From: Firmicutes bacterium CAG:194
GTDB taxonomy: Bacteria > Bacillota > Clostridia > Lachnospirales > Lachnospiraceae
DNA length: 64,000 nt
Direction of reading: 5' to 3'
Assembly (NCBI GenBank): GCA_000432915.1
Contig: HF995233.1
Span: 29,456 to 93,455, forward strand
This document shows positions 16,475 through 25,420 of this stretch, in pieces. A program made the position numbers and the translations under genes. A model generated the notes under the pieces. That model did no database searches and was not told the DNA's origin. It saw only the letters and a list, made by a program, of their open reading frames with translations. Every line of letters begins with the position of its first letter. Position 1 is the stretch's first letter.

Positions 16475-18451
16475 ATGCATGCAAATAAACATACATATGC
16501 CAAAAGGCAGCTTGTACTTCTGGTAGTCAGTCTTGCCGTTCTGATCGTCGTGCTGATCTCTGTGATCAGGCACAAAGGCGGCTTGGAGCCGCAGCCGGTT
16601 CCGGAAGAACCCAAACCTGTTATAGAAGAGCTTTCCAAATGTTATATTACAGAAAATGACGGAAAAACACTGACAATACTTTCGGGGGATGCATCTAGGA
16701 GTGTTCCGCTTGGCGGTTATACGCTGTCAGGCAGCGGACAGATCGCGGATATCACACTGACGGACGGAACGGTCAGCGGCGTTACAGTATACGAACAAAA
16801 GCTGAATGATAAACTGATCAGTGTAAAAACACAGGCGGATGGCACCTATGCGATCGAACTGGAAAAGCTGGGAGTCAAACAGACGACCGGAGATATGCAA
16901 TGTTACAGCCTGCTTGGAACGCCCACTGTATGCCAAATTTCGGATCTGACGATCGGTTATGCCTTTTCTGATTTTGTATTAAATGAAACAGGAAAGATTG
17001 TAGCAGCACTTCTGGTAAAGCAGGAGGAGATGGAACAAATCCGTGTACTTTTAAAAACAGATGATTTTGCAGGAGCGATGCATGAAACGGTTTCGCTTCA
17101 TTGTGATACGGCGATGGATCTTCTCACGGAGGATGGCACAGGAGAACTGAAAGAAGTGCAGACCTTGGAGCCGGGAGAAACACTTCAGATTGCGGCGGAC
17201 AGTACACTCTTTGAAACGGCAAACAGGATCTATGCAAGACCGCAGGCACTTTCTGCCAAAACAACAGTGGATTCGATCTTGCGTAATGGGAAAACACCTG
17301 TTTATCCGGGAAACTTTGAGATAGAAAAGACGGGCGAAGGCTTTCTGCTCATCAATGAACTTGCATTGGAAGACTATCTGCGGTTTGTGGTACCGAGTGA
17401 AATGCCTGCTTCTTATCCAGCAGAGGCGTTAAAGGCGCAGGCGGTCTGTGCCAGAACCTATGCGTATATGCATATGCTTCATGCGGGGCTGCAAAATTAT
17501 GGTGCGCACGTAGATGATAGTGCGGCATTTCAGGTATACAATAACATTGCGGAAGCATCGGAAACGAGTGAAGCTGTGTATGAGACAAAAGGACAGATGC
17601 TGCTTTCAGGCGGAACGCCCGTTACCGCATATTTCTATTCGACGTCCTGCGGATACGGAACGGATCTGACTGCATGGAATCTGACCTATGGGGATGAAAT
17701 GGCAGCAACGGGCGGTTATCTGCGGGCAAGAAACATTGCAAAGGGGCAGATGCTGTCGGATACGCAGAATCCGGATGCACACAGTTCTGATGCGCAGGAA
17801 AGTGCAGAGGGCAGCAAGCTGGCAGAAGAGGACAGCTTTGCCACATTTATCAAAACAGCGGATGCGGACAGCTTTGAACAAGAGGATACGTATTACAGAT
17901 GGCGGTATGATACGGCTTTGGATACAGAACTTTTGCTTGCCAATCTGCAGGTGCGTTATGAAAAGAGTCCGGGCAATATCCGGCGAAAAAAAGGCAATGG
18001 TTATGTGGATGAAAAGCCGGAAAAGCTTGGCATGGTAACAGGACTTACGGCTGTAAAACGTACAACAGGCGGCGTGATGACAGAGCTTCTGATCGAGGGA
18101 ACAGAAGACACCTACCGTGTATGCGGCGAGCAGAATATCCGTTATGTGCTGGCAGGCGAAAATACAGAGATCGCCTTATCGGCAGATTACAGTAAAAAAG
18201 GCACGATCAACGGTATGCTGCCGAGCTCCTTTTTTGTGATCGAGCCGGTTTATGAGACTGATGACGGGATATCCACGGAAAAAGCAAAGGAGGCTCCGGT
18301 TGTGATCTCTTATACACTGTATGGCGGCGGTTTTGGACATGGGATCGGTATGAGTCAGAATGCGGCAAGAAGAATGGCACAGGCGGGCTATGACTATAAA
18401 CAAATCCTGCAATTTTTCTATGAGTGCAGCATAGAAGGGGTAAATGAATGA
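16475..18451 (+). CDS. SpoIID/LytB-domain protein, membrane anchored
   Basis: The 658-residue protein has one N-terminal membrane helix (about residues 13-30), an uncharacterised beta-rich region, and a SpoIID/LytB domain from about residue 280. SpoIID is a lytic transglycosylase that cuts peptidoglycan during engulfment. The region VVPSEMPASYPAEALKAQAVCARTYA contains the expected catalytic glutamate, and GGGFGHGIGMSQNAARRMA closes the domain. A low-complexity acidic segment (about residues 415-470) is inserted in the domain. It is longer than SpoIID (about 340), so it may be a paralogue. GAGGATAG precedes the ATG; the stop overlaps the next gene by 4 nt. Confidence 0.88.
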   Translation: MHANKHTYAKRQLVLLVVSLAVLIVVLISVIRHKGGLEPQPVPEEPKPVIEELSKCYITENDGKTLTILSGDASRSVPLGGYTLSGSGQIADITLTDGTVSGVTVYEQKLNDKLISVKTQADGTYAIELEKLGVKQTTGDMQCYSLLGTPTVCQISDLTIGYAFSDFVLNETGKIVAALLVKQEEMEQIRVLLKTDDFAGAMHETVSLHCDTAMDLLTEDGTGELKEVQTLEPGETLQIAADSTLFETANRIYARPQALSAKTTVDSILRNGKTPVYPGNFEIEKTGEGFLLINELALEDYLRFVVPSEMPASYPAEALKAQAVCARTYAYMHMLHAGLQNYGAHVDDSAAFQVYNNIAEASETSEAVYETKGQMLLSGGTPVTAYFYSTSCGYGTDLTAWNLTYGDEMAATGGYLRARNIAKGQMLSDTQNPDAHSSDAQESAEGSKLAEEDSFATFIKTADADSFEQEDTYYRWRYDTALDTELLLANLQVRYEKSPGNIRRKKGNGYVDEKPEKLGMVTGLTAVKRTTGGVMTELLIEGTEDTYRVCGEQNIRYVLAGENTEIALSADYSKKGTINGMLPSSFFVIEPVYETDDGISTEKAKEAPVVISYTLYGGGFGHGIGMSQNAARRMAQAGYDYKQILQFFYECSIEGVNE

Positions 18452-19320
18452 GAAGAAAGATATATCGGATCTGGCAGGAGTTTTCCCTCCAGATGAATGA
18501 ACATCATATCAGTGCTTATGCATCATCGGCGGCATTTTTTACGTTTTTATCGCTGATCCCAATGCTTCTTTTACTGATCAGTGCGATTCCATACACGCCG
18601 ATCACGAAAGCAACGCTGATGATGTTTGTGACGAAAATACTGCCTCAGAACATGGAACCGCTGTCTGTCAGTATAATAGATGAAGTATATGAGAAAACCG
18701 GTACAGCACTTTCACTGTCTATTCTGGCGACGATCTGGTCGGCGGCAAAAGGAATGCTGGCGCTGATCCGCGGACTGAACACGGTCAATGGGGTAAAGGA
18801 ACGCCGTAATTATATTTTCCTGCGGCTGCGCGCATGTGTATATACCGTGATCATGATGATCATGATTTTGATTCTGCTGATCCTTGTTGTATTCGGTGAG
18901 CGTATTGTAGACCTGCTGACAGCATCTTTTCCGAACATTACATATATGTTCCGTTTGCTGGTAGGCTGGCGCTGGATCGTGGTGGTAGCCAGCATGGCAC
19001 TTCTGATTTGCGCAATCTATACATTTCTGCCAAATGAAAAAAATCGTTTTCTGCGAGAAGTGCCGGGCGCTGTTATGGTCAGTATCTGCTGGTATATATC
19101 ATCGTGGGTGTTTTCTGTTTATGTAAACCGTTTTTCGGGATTCAGTACCTATGGAAGTCTGACAACTGTCATTATTATCATGCTCTGGCTGTATATGTGC
19201 TTTTACATCATGTTGCTGGGTGCTTTCATCAACCGTTTTCTGCAGCCGGCATTTTCTTTCCTGTATGGAGCGTTTAAGAGTAAACACCAAAAGCACCGGA
19301 AAAAGAAAAAAAGCTGTTGA
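18448..19320 (+). CDS. YihY/BrkB family inner membrane protein
   Basis: The 290-residue protein has about six membrane helices and the family pattern: AYASSAAFFTFLSLIPMLLLL near the N-terminus, ATIWSAAKGMLALIRGLN in the middle, and FSTYGSLTTVIIIMLWLYMCFYIMLLGAFINR near the end. It is the family often mislabelled RNase BN; its function is not settled. The tail is very lysine-rich. It starts inside the stop of the SpoIID-like gene (ATGA), so the two are translated together. Its TGA stop lies in the -35 box of the pheS T-box promoter. Confidence 0.9.
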   Translation: MRRKIYRIWQEFSLQMNEHHISAYASSAAFFTFLSLIPMLLLLISAIPYTPITKATLMMFVTKILPQNMEPLSVSIIDEVYEKTGTALSLSILATIWSAAKGMLALIRGLNTVNGVKERRNYIFLRLRACVYTVIMMIMILILLILVVFGERIVDLLTASFPNITYMFRLLVGWRWIVVVASMALLICAIYTFLPNEKNRFLREVPGAVMVSICWYISSWVFSVYVNRFSGFSTYGSLTTVIIIMLWLYMCFYIMLLGAFINRFLQPAFSFLYGAFKSKHQKHRKKKKSC

Positions 19321-19345
19321 CATTTTTGAGCAGATTCTCTATGAT
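19317..19345 (+). promoter_or_regulatory. pheST T-box promoter
   Basis: TTGACA (19317-19322) and TATGAT (19340-19345) with a 17-bp spacer. The -35 box contains the TGA stop (19318-19320) of the gene before it. Transcription should start near 19352. Confidence 0.7.
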
Positions 19346-19351
19346 AAACCT

Positions 19352-19607
19352 ATATGAAAAGCGTTGAAGGTGTTAGTAGAGATGCATGGCTCTCGCAGAG
19401 AGAGGAGGTCACCGGCTGAAAGCCTCCTTGTGTATGTATGCAGATCGAATTTCCCGCCGGAGCAGCTATGCTGAACAGAAATACTTCTAACTAGGCATAG
19501 ACGTGAGCGCACGTTACGCGTATTGAGTGCTCTGCAGACAGAAGCAGAGAATTTGGGTGGTACCGCGGATTTGATTCGCCCCTGATATAATATCAGGGGC
19601 GTTTTTT
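19352..19607 (+). promoter_or_regulatory. T-box leader (phenylalanine) controlling pheST
   Basis: T-box RNAs bind an uncharged tRNA and let transcription continue into synthetase genes. The highly conserved T-box GGGTGGTACCGCGG is at 19555-19568. The usual stem I with an AGGAGG/CCTCC arm lies upstream. A TTC triplet in GAATTTCCC (about 19448-19456) is the likely Phe specifier. The terminator follows at 19577-19607. Position ahead of pheS supports tRNA-Phe as the signal. Confidence 0.93.
19577..19607 (+). terminator. T-box conditional terminator
   Basis: CGCCCCTGATA (19577-19587) pairs with TATCAGGGGCG (19591-19601), followed by TTTTTT. Its 5' side can instead pair with the T-box segment to form the antiterminator when uncharged tRNA is bound. 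Confidence 0.9.
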
Positions 19608-19612
19608 AGTGT

Positions 19613-19760
19613 GCGCAAAAGAAAAACAAGCGACTGCTGTCATGCATCTTTGATGCATGACAAAGCTGGCATTTGTTTTTCTTGCGTCACTAGCGAACGA
19701 ATATCCTGCGAAACATAACATGTGAGCAGGATGCGGAGTGCGTAGCACGAATTCGTGAGC
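19613..19760. repeat. nested palindromic intergenic element, copy 2
   Basis: This fills most of the 200 bp between the T-box terminator and pheS. The first hairpin (about 19613-19686) has AAGAAAAACAA/TTGTTTTTCTT outer arms and a perfect GTCATGCATC/GATGCATGAC inner stem. The second part looks like a three-way junction: ACGAAT/ATTCGT closes it, with an ATCCTGC/GCAGGAT arm and the core GGAGTGCGTAGCACG (19735-19749). The core matches copy 1 at 5436-5450 in 14 of 15 bases, and GCAGGAT precedes it in both. It lies within the pheS mRNA leader. Confidence 0.6.
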
Positions 19761-19814
19761 CAGCCTATTCACCCAACAGAATGAAATGATCCACAGATAA
19801 GAAGGAGAAACGAA

Positions 19815-20834
19815 ATGAAAGAAAAATTGGCGCAGATCAAAGCGGAGGCAATCAAACAGATTGAAAACAGCCGTACGCTGGAACAGCTGAATGAAGTACG
19901 TGTCAGCCAGCTTGGTAAGAAGGGTGCTTTAACAGAGATCCTGAAGGGTATGAAGGATGTGGCACCGGAAGACAGACCAAAGGTCGGACAGCTTGTCAAT
20001 GAAACAAGAGCCGAGATTGAAAAGGTGCTGGAAGACTCCAGGAAAAAAATGGAAGAACTCGTCAGAGAAGCAAAGATGCAGAAGGAAACGATCGACGTTA
20101 CACTGCCTGCCAAGAAGGCAAAGGTTGGTCATGTACATCCAAACTTCAACGTGCTGGACGAAGTAGAACGTATTTTCATCGGTATGGGATATGAAGTAGT
20201 CGAAGGTCCGGAAGTAGAAAGAGATTATTACAACTTTGAAGCATTGAATATTCCGGCAGATCATCCGGCAAAGGACGAACAGGATACCTTCTATATCAAC
20301 GGCGATCTGCTGCTGCGTACACAGACAAGCTCCACACAGGTACATGAGATGGAAACCGGCAAAATGCCGATCCGCATGATCGCTCCGGGACGTGTATTCC
20401 GCGCAGATGAAGTAGATGCGACACATTCTCCTTCCTTCCATCAGGTGGAAGGTCTTGTTATTGACAAACACATTACATTTGCAGATCTGAAAGGAACACT
20501 TGCAGAATTCGCAAAAGAATTATTCGGCGAAGATACCAAGGTAAAATTCAGACCGCATCATTTCCCATTTACAGAGCCAAGTGCCGAGATGGACGTTACC
20601 TGCTTTAAATGCGGCGGAAGCGGCTGTCGTTTCTGTAAGGGAGAAGGATGGATCGAGATCCTTGGCTGTGGTATGGTTCACCCGCACGTTCTGGAAATGA
20701 GCCATATCGATCCGGAAGAATACACAGGCTTTGCATTCGGTGTCGGTCTGGAGCGTATCACACTTCTGAAATATGAGATCGACGATATGCGTCTGCTTTA
20801 TGAAAATGATATCCGTTTCCTGAAGCAGTTCTAA
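19815..20834 (+). CDS. pheS: phenylalanine-tRNA ligase alpha subunit
   Basis: PheS is the catalytic subunit of the (alpha-beta)2 phenylalanyl-tRNA synthetase. The 339-residue protein has the N-terminal coiled-coil that contacts tRNA and a class II catalytic core. Motif 2 is in RVFRADEVDATHSPSFHQVEG, and motif 3 in FGVGLERITLLKY. A Cys-rich loop CFKCGGSGCRFCKGEGW is present, as in many bacterial PheS. GAAGGAG precedes the start. Expression is under the T-box at 19352-19607. pheT follows after 74 nt, a gap that includes an imperfect GCATGCAGCC/GGCTGTATGC hairpin. Confidence 0.98.
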   Translation: MKEKLAQIKAEAIKQIENSRTLEQLNEVRVSQLGKKGALTEILKGMKDVAPEDRPKVGQLVNETRAEIEKVLEDSRKKMEELVREAKMQKETIDVTLPAKKAKVGHVHPNFNVLDEVERIFIGMGYEVVEGPEVERDYYNFEALNIPADHPAKDEQDTFYINGDLLLRTQTSSTQVHEMETGKMPIRMIAPGRVFRADEVDATHSPSFHQVEGLVIDKHITFADLKGTLAEFAKELFGEDTKVKFRPHHFPFTEPSAEMDVTCFKCGGSGCRFCKGEGWIEILGCGMVHPHVLEMSHIDPEEYTGFAFGVGLERITLLKYEIDDMRLLYENDIRFLKQF

Positions 20835-20908
20835 TCTGAATAAAAAGGAAAATCAATGTGCATGCAGCCCGGCTGTATGCCATGTCTGGAAAAGAAAGGA
20901 ATAGAAAA

Positions 20909-23329
20909 ATGAATGCAGCATTAGAATGGATAAAAGCATATGTACCGGATCTGGAATGTACAGATCAGGAATTTATGGATAAAATGACACTCTCAGGGAC
21001 CAAATGTGAAGGCTATGAGAGAATGGACAAAAATCTGGAAAAGATCGTGATCGGACAGATCACAAAGATCGAGAAACACCCGGATGCAGATAAGCTGATC
21101 ATCTGTCAGGTGAATATCGGTACAGAAGAGATCCAGATCGTAACAGGTGCTCCGAATGTTAAGGTTGGAGATAAAGTACCGGTTGTTTTAGATGGCGGTA
21201 AGGTTGCAGGCGGTCATGACGGCGGCCCGCTTCCGGAAGACGGTATTACGATCAAGGCAGGCAAGCTCAGAGGTGTTCCGTCAAACGGTATGATGTGCTC
21301 TATCGAAGAGCTCGGCTCTGACAGAGATATGTATCCGGAAGCACCGGAATACGGTATTTATATTTTCCCGGAAGATGCTGAGGTCGGAGCAGATGCGGTT
21401 GCAGCACTCGGACTGCATAATACAAAATTTGAATTTGAAGTGACTTCAAACCGTGTAGACTGCTACAGCGTCATCGGTATTGCAAGGGAAGCAGCAGCTA
21501 CCTTTGACAAACCGTTTGTATTACCGGATGTTACCGTAAAAGAAAATGATGAAAAGGTAGAAGATTATATTTCTGTAGAAGTACAGGATCAGGATCTCTG
21601 CCCGAGATACTGTGCAAGGGTCTGCACGAATATCAAGATCGGACCAAGCCCGGAATGGATGCAGAGAAGACTGGCAAGCAGCGGAATCCGGCCGATCAAT
21701 AACCTTGTTGATATCACAAACTATGTGATGGAAGAATACGGTCAACCGATGCATGCATATGATTTATCTACTGTCAGCGGCAAAAAGATCGTTGTAAAGA
21801 GAGCAAAAGACGGTGATCAGTTTGTGACACTGGACGGTCAGACCAGAAATCTGGATCATGATGTCCTGATGATCTGTGATGCAGAGAAGGAAATCGGTAT
21901 TGCAGGTATTATGGGTGGTGACAATTCCAAGATCACAGATGAGGTCACAACAGTCTTATTTGAAGCAGCAACCTTCAACGGACCAAACATCCGTAAATCC
22001 GCAAAGCGGATCGGTCTCAGAAGTGATGCATCCGGTAAATTTGAAAAAGGTCTGGATCCGAGAAATGCAGAAGATGCGATCAACAGAGCCTGCCAGCTCA
22101 TTCAGGAGCTTGGTTGCGGTGATGTCGTATCCGGAATGGTAGATGTCAAGGCACCGTTAAAAGAGCTGGTCCGCCTGCCATTTATGCCTGAGAAATACAA
22201 CAATCTGCTCGGTACGGATGTAAGCCGTGAAGAAATGCTTGAGATCTTCAAGAAGATCGAAGTGGCATATGATGAAAAGACAAACGAACTGATCTGTCCG
22301 TCCTTCCGTCAGGATCTGCTCGGACAGGCTGATATTGCAGAAGAAGTTGCCCGTTTCTATGGCTACGACAAGATTCCGATGACCTTGCCAAGCGGTGAAG
22401 CAACAACAGGTAAGCTGCCATATAAGCTCCGTATCGAAGAAAAAGCAAGAGAGATCGCAGTATTCTCCGGTTTCTCACAGGGTATGTGCTATTCTTTTGA
22501 AAGCCCGAAGGTATTTGATAAATTACTGTTACCGGAAGACGACGAACTGAGAAAAGCGATCAAGATCGCAAATCCGCTCGGTGAAGACTTTTCAATCATG
22601 AGAACAACATCCCTGAATGGTATGCTGACAAGTCTTGCAACAAATTACAACAGAAGAAATAAAGACGTAAAGCTGTTTGAAATGGCAAACGTTTATATCG
22701 CAAAGGAACTGCCTCTGACAGAGCTTCCTGATGAAAGAATGCAGATGACACTCGGTATGTACGGAGACGGTGATTTCTTTACGATGAAGGGTGTTGTAGA
22801 GGAATTCTTTGATGCAGTCGGCATGACAAGAAAGAAAGAATATGATCCGAAGGCAGGCAAGCCGTTCCTGCATCCGGGCAGACAGGCAAACATCGTATAT
22901 GACGGAGTTGTCCTTGGCTACCTGGGAGAGGTACATCCTCTTGTACTGGAAAACTACAACATCGGAACAAGAGCTTATGTAGCAGTGCTGGATATGCCTG
23001 CGATCGTACCGTTCACAACCTTCGACAGAAAGTATGAAGGCATTGCCAAATTCCCTGCAGTTGGCAGAGACCTTTCCATGGTAGTACCGCATGATGTTCT
23101 GGTCGGACAGATTGAGTCCGTGCTTGCACAACGCGGCGGTAAGATTCTTGAGCATTATGAACTGTTTGATATTTATGAAGGTGAACAGGTCAAGAAGGGC
23201 TACAAGTCAGTTGCTTACTCCCTGTCCTTCCGTGCAAAAGACAGAACACTGGAAGAAGCAGATATCAATGCAGCACTGAAGAAGATCCTGAACGGTCTTG
23301 AACAGCTTGGCATTGAACTGCGTCAGTAA
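20909..23329 (+). CDS. pheT: phenylalanine-tRNA ligase beta subunit
   Basis: PheT is the large subunit: tRNA recognition and editing of Tyr-tRNA(Phe). In order there are the EMAP-like tRNA-binding domain (about residues 40-150), the B3/B4 editing domain, the B5 domain, the class II-like core without catalysis, and the C-terminal FDX-ACB anticodon domain (FPAVGRDLSMVVP onward). The 806 residues are normal. ATG 20909 is chosen because AAAGGAA precedes it and MNAALEWIKAYVPDL matches PheT N-termini; an in-frame ATG at 20858 would add a tail not seen in the family. It is followed by queA after 32 nt. Confidence 0.97.
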   Translation: MNAALEWIKAYVPDLECTDQEFMDKMTLSGTKCEGYERMDKNLEKIVIGQITKIEKHPDADKLIICQVNIGTEEIQIVTGAPNVKVGDKVPVVLDGGKVAGGHDGGPLPEDGITIKAGKLRGVPSNGMMCSIEELGSDRDMYPEAPEYGIYIFPEDAEVGADAVAALGLHNTKFEFEVTSNRVDCYSVIGIAREAAATFDKPFVLPDVTVKENDEKVEDYISVEVQDQDLCPRYCARVCTNIKIGPSPEWMQRRLASSGIRPINNLVDITNYVMEEYGQPMHAYDLSTVSGKKIVVKRAKDGDQFVTLDGQTRNLDHDVLMICDAEKEIGIAGIMGGDNSKITDEVTTVLFEAATFNGPNIRKSAKRIGLRSDASGKFEKGLDPRNAEDAINRACQLIQELGCGDVVSGMVDVKAPLKELVRLPFMPEKYNNLLGTDVSREEMLEIFKKIEVAYDEKTNELICPSFRQDLLGQADIAEEVARFYGYDKIPMTLPSGEATTGKLPYKLRIEEKAREIAVFSGFSQGMCYSFESPKVFDKLLLPEDDELRKAIKIANPLGEDFSIMRTTSLNGMLTSLATNYNRRNKDVKLFEMANVYIAKELPLTELPDERMQMTLGMYGDGDFFTMKGVVEEFFDAVGMTRKKEYDPKAGKPFLHPGRQANIVYDGVVLGYLGEVHPLVLENYNIGTRAYVAVLDMPAIVPFTTFDRKYEGIAKFPAVGRDLSMVVPHDVLVGQIESVLAQRGGKILEHYELFDIYEGEQVKKGYKSVAYSLSFRAKDRTLEEADINAALKKILNGLEQLGIELRQ

Positions 23330-23361
23330 TTTACATTTTAAAACAAAAAAGGAATTGAGTC

Positions 23362-24396
23362 ATGACAGAGTTAAAAAAATCAGATTTTTATTTTGATCTG
23401 CCGAAAGAGCTTATTGCACAGGATCCGCTTGCGGATCGTGCAAGCTCACGGCTGCTTTGCCTTGACAAACATACAGGAGCGACCTCACATCATGTTTTTC
23501 GTGAGGTCGTAAACTATTTAAAGCCGGGCGACTGCCTTGTACTGAACAATACAAAGGTTATTCCGGCGAGACTGTATGGTGTCAAGGAAGATACAGGTGC
23601 TGCGATCGAAGTGCTCCTTTTGAAAAGGAAAGAAGATAATCAATGGGAAACGCTCGTAAGACCGGGTAAGAAATGTAAACCGGGAACAAGGCTGGTATTT
23701 GGAGAAGGTCTTTTACATGCACAGGTGCTGGATGTGCTGGAAGAAGGAAACCGTCTGATCCGGTTTGAATATGATGGTATTTTTGAAGAAATCCTCGATC
23801 AGCTCGGTGAAATGCCGCTGCCGCCATACATCACACATAAGCTGCAGGACAAAAACAGATATCAGACCGTATATGCCAAGTACGAGGGAAGTGCTGCTGC
23901 GCCGACAGCAGGATTGCATTTTACGAAAGAACTGCTTGCCCGGATCGAAGAAATGGGTGTGAAACTTGCTTATGTCACATTGCATGTCGGACTTGGAACA
24001 TTCCGGCCGGTCAAAGAAGACAACGTACTGGAGCATCATATGCATTCTGAATTTTATCAGATCTCAAAAGAAGCGGCAGATACGATTAATGAAACAAAAG
24101 CAAATGGTGGACGTGTGATCTGTGTCGGTACGACAAGCTGCAGAACGATTGAAAGTGCGGCAGATGAAGATGGCAGACTACATGCCTGCAGCGGAAATAC
24201 CGAGATCTTCATTTATCCGGGGTATCAGTTTAAAGTACTGGACGGACTGATCACGAATTTTCATCTACCGGAATCGACTCTCATTATGCTGGTATCCGCA
24301 CTCGCCGGACGGGAACACGTTCTGGCTGCCTATGAGGAAGCTGTAAAAGAAAAATACCGTTTTTTCTCATTTGGAGACGCTATGTTCATTTCATAG
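23362..24396 (+). CDS. queA: tRNA preQ1(34) S-adenosylmethionine ribosyltransferase-isomerase
   Basis: QueA moves and rearranges the ribose of S-adenosylmethionine onto preQ1 in the wobble position of Asp, Asn, His and Tyr tRNAs, giving epoxyqueuosine. The 344-residue protein opens with FYFDLPKELIAQDPL and has the conserved APTAGLHFT, HVGLGTFRPV, GTTSCRTIE and NFHLPESTLIMLVSA stretches. AAAGGAA precedes the ATG. It is the last clear member of the pheS-pheT-queA unit; a perfect palindrome starts 2 nt after its stop. Confidence 0.97.
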   Translation: MTELKKSDFYFDLPKELIAQDPLADRASSRLLCLDKHTGATSHHVFREVVNYLKPGDCLVLNNTKVIPARLYGVKEDTGAAIEVLLLKRKEDNQWETLVRPGKKCKPGTRLVFGEGLLHAQVLDVLEEGNRLIRFEYDGIFEEILDQLGEMPLPPYITHKLQDKNRYQTVYAKYEGSAAAPTAGLHFTKELLARIEEMGVKLAYVTLHVGLGTFRPVKEDNVLEHHMHSEFYQISKEAADTINETKANGGRVICVGTTSCRTIESAADEDGRLHACSGNTEIFIYPGYQFKVLDGLITNFHLPESTLIMLVSALAGREHVLAAYEEAVKEKYRFFSFGDAMFIS

Positions 24397-24397
24397 G

Positions 24398-24415
24398 AAT
24401 GTGCACGTGCACATT
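24398..24415. promoter_or_regulatory. perfect 18-bp palindrome (tandem GTGCAC)
   Basis: AATGTGCACGTGCACATT is its own reverse complement and consists of two GTGCAC hexamers back to back. It touches a TTGACA (24415-24420) upstream of the PilZ gene. It has no T-run, so it is not an obvious terminator. A regulator-binding site is a fair guess. Chance alone could give roughly one such palindrome in a few windows of this size. Confidence 0.45.
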
Positions 24416-24427
24416 TGACAAAATGCC

Positions 24428-24456
24428 TTGCATTGTCGATAGGAATTTGGTAATAT
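24428..24456 (+). promoter_or_regulatory. promoter of the PilZ gene
   Basis: TTGCAT (24428-24433) and TAATAT (24451-24456) with a 17-bp spacer. The better -35 TTGACA at 24415 has only a poor GATAGG at the right distance, so I favour the former pair. Confidence 0.5.
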
Positions 24457-24505
24457 AAATATAAGTAGAGCAGGAAATGAATATTTTTTCGGGAAGGAGA
24501 TTTCT

Positions 24506-24850
24506 TTGGAAGAAAGAAGAAAAAACAAAAGGATCGAATTAGAGTCATGCCTCATCATCAAACGTCTGGATAATGCTGCTTCATCGGAAGAAGTCAGCAT
24601 TGATATTATTGACGTTTCCAGAACCGGTGTCGGATTTACGTGCGATAAGCCATTGCAGATCGGGGCTGTATATGAAGCGTTTCTGACGATCTGGACAAAA
24701 GAAGTGCTCCATGCTTTTATTGAGATTGTCCGTATTGTAAAAGAGGATGCGACCTATTCTTACGGCGGTATTTTCATTGGTATGCCTGAAATGGATGCTG
24801 CAAGAATTGAGGTATATGACACAGTAACATCTTCTGTTACACAGGAGTAG
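24506..24850 (+). CDS. PilZ domain protein (c-di-GMP receptor)
   Basis: This 114-residue protein is a single PilZ domain, a cytoplasmic receptor for cyclic di-GMP. Both ligand motifs are present: the arginine motif RRKNKR at the N-terminus and DVSRTGVG (D-x-S-x-x-G) about 30 residues on. The start is TTG at 24506, with GGAAGGAG 6-13 nt upstream and no better ATG. No cyclase or phosphodiesterase gene lies in the window, so its partner and output are unknown. It could control motility or exopolysaccharide production, as PilZ proteins often do. Confidence 0.88.
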   Translation: MEERRKNKRIELESCLIIKRLDNAASSEEVSIDIIDVSRTGVGFTCDKPLQIGAVYEAFLTIWTKEVLHAFIEIVRIVKEDATYSYGGIFIGMPEMDAARIEVYDTVTSSVTQE

Positions 24851-24874
24851 AATAAGACAAAGGAGAGTTGACGT

Positions 24875-25414
24875 ATGCAGTGTTTAATATGTGGAAAAGA
24901 TTCTGCCGGTGAGGTTTGTAACCAGTGTATCCGGGCAGAACAGGGGATTTATGCAAAAGACTGGACTTATAAGGAAGGTCTGATCGTGAAGAAAACGGAA
25001 GATTTCCGTGTAAATGTTACAAATGCCAGAGTAAACGGTATCGCTGTTATCAGTACATCGCCTAACGGAATGAATGCAAAGATTGATAACTTTAATCATT
25101 ATATCGGTTGTGTGGTAGGTGTAGAGCAGGGTTCTTATAATAATAAGCCGGCTCCGATGATCCACATCAAAACACCTGCCGGTATGGAGCGTTATCTGAT
25201 CTTCCCACAGATGCCTGATGAAGGCGGTCTGAAAGCCGGTGTTGATAAGGCAAAGGCTGAGAAGATGGCAGGCGGCGCAAGTGCTGCAGCTCCGGCAGCG
25301 GCTGCAGCAGATCCAAATGCAGCAGAGAAGCTCAGCAAGCTGGATCTATTAAAGGCAAACGGCATTCTGACAGAAGAAGAGTACCGGAGAGAACGTGCAA
25401 AATTAGGAATCTAA
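24875..25414 (+). CDS. SHOCT-domain protein with N-terminal zinc-ribbon-like cysteines
   Basis: The 179-residue protein has a CLICG..CNQC cysteine pattern at the N-terminus that could bind zinc. A beta-rich middle domain of unknown type (about 25-125) follows, then an Ala-rich linker, and a SHOCT domain at the C-terminus (KLDLLKANGILTEEEYRRERAKLGI pattern). SHOCT domains are short oligomerisation modules. The function is unknown. AAAGGAGAG precedes the ATG. It lies between the PilZ gene and an acyltransferase gene that starts 6 nt later. Confidence 0.7.
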   Translation: MQCLICGKDSAGEVCNQCIRAEQGIYAKDWTYKEGLIVKKTEDFRVNVTNARVNGIAVISTSPNGMNAKIDNFNHYIGCVVGVEQGSYNNKPAPMIHIKTPAGMERYLIFPQMPDEGGLKAGVDKAKAEKMAGGASAAAPAAAAADPNAAEKLSKLDLLKANGILTEEEYRRERAKLGI

Positions 25415-25420
25415 TTACAT

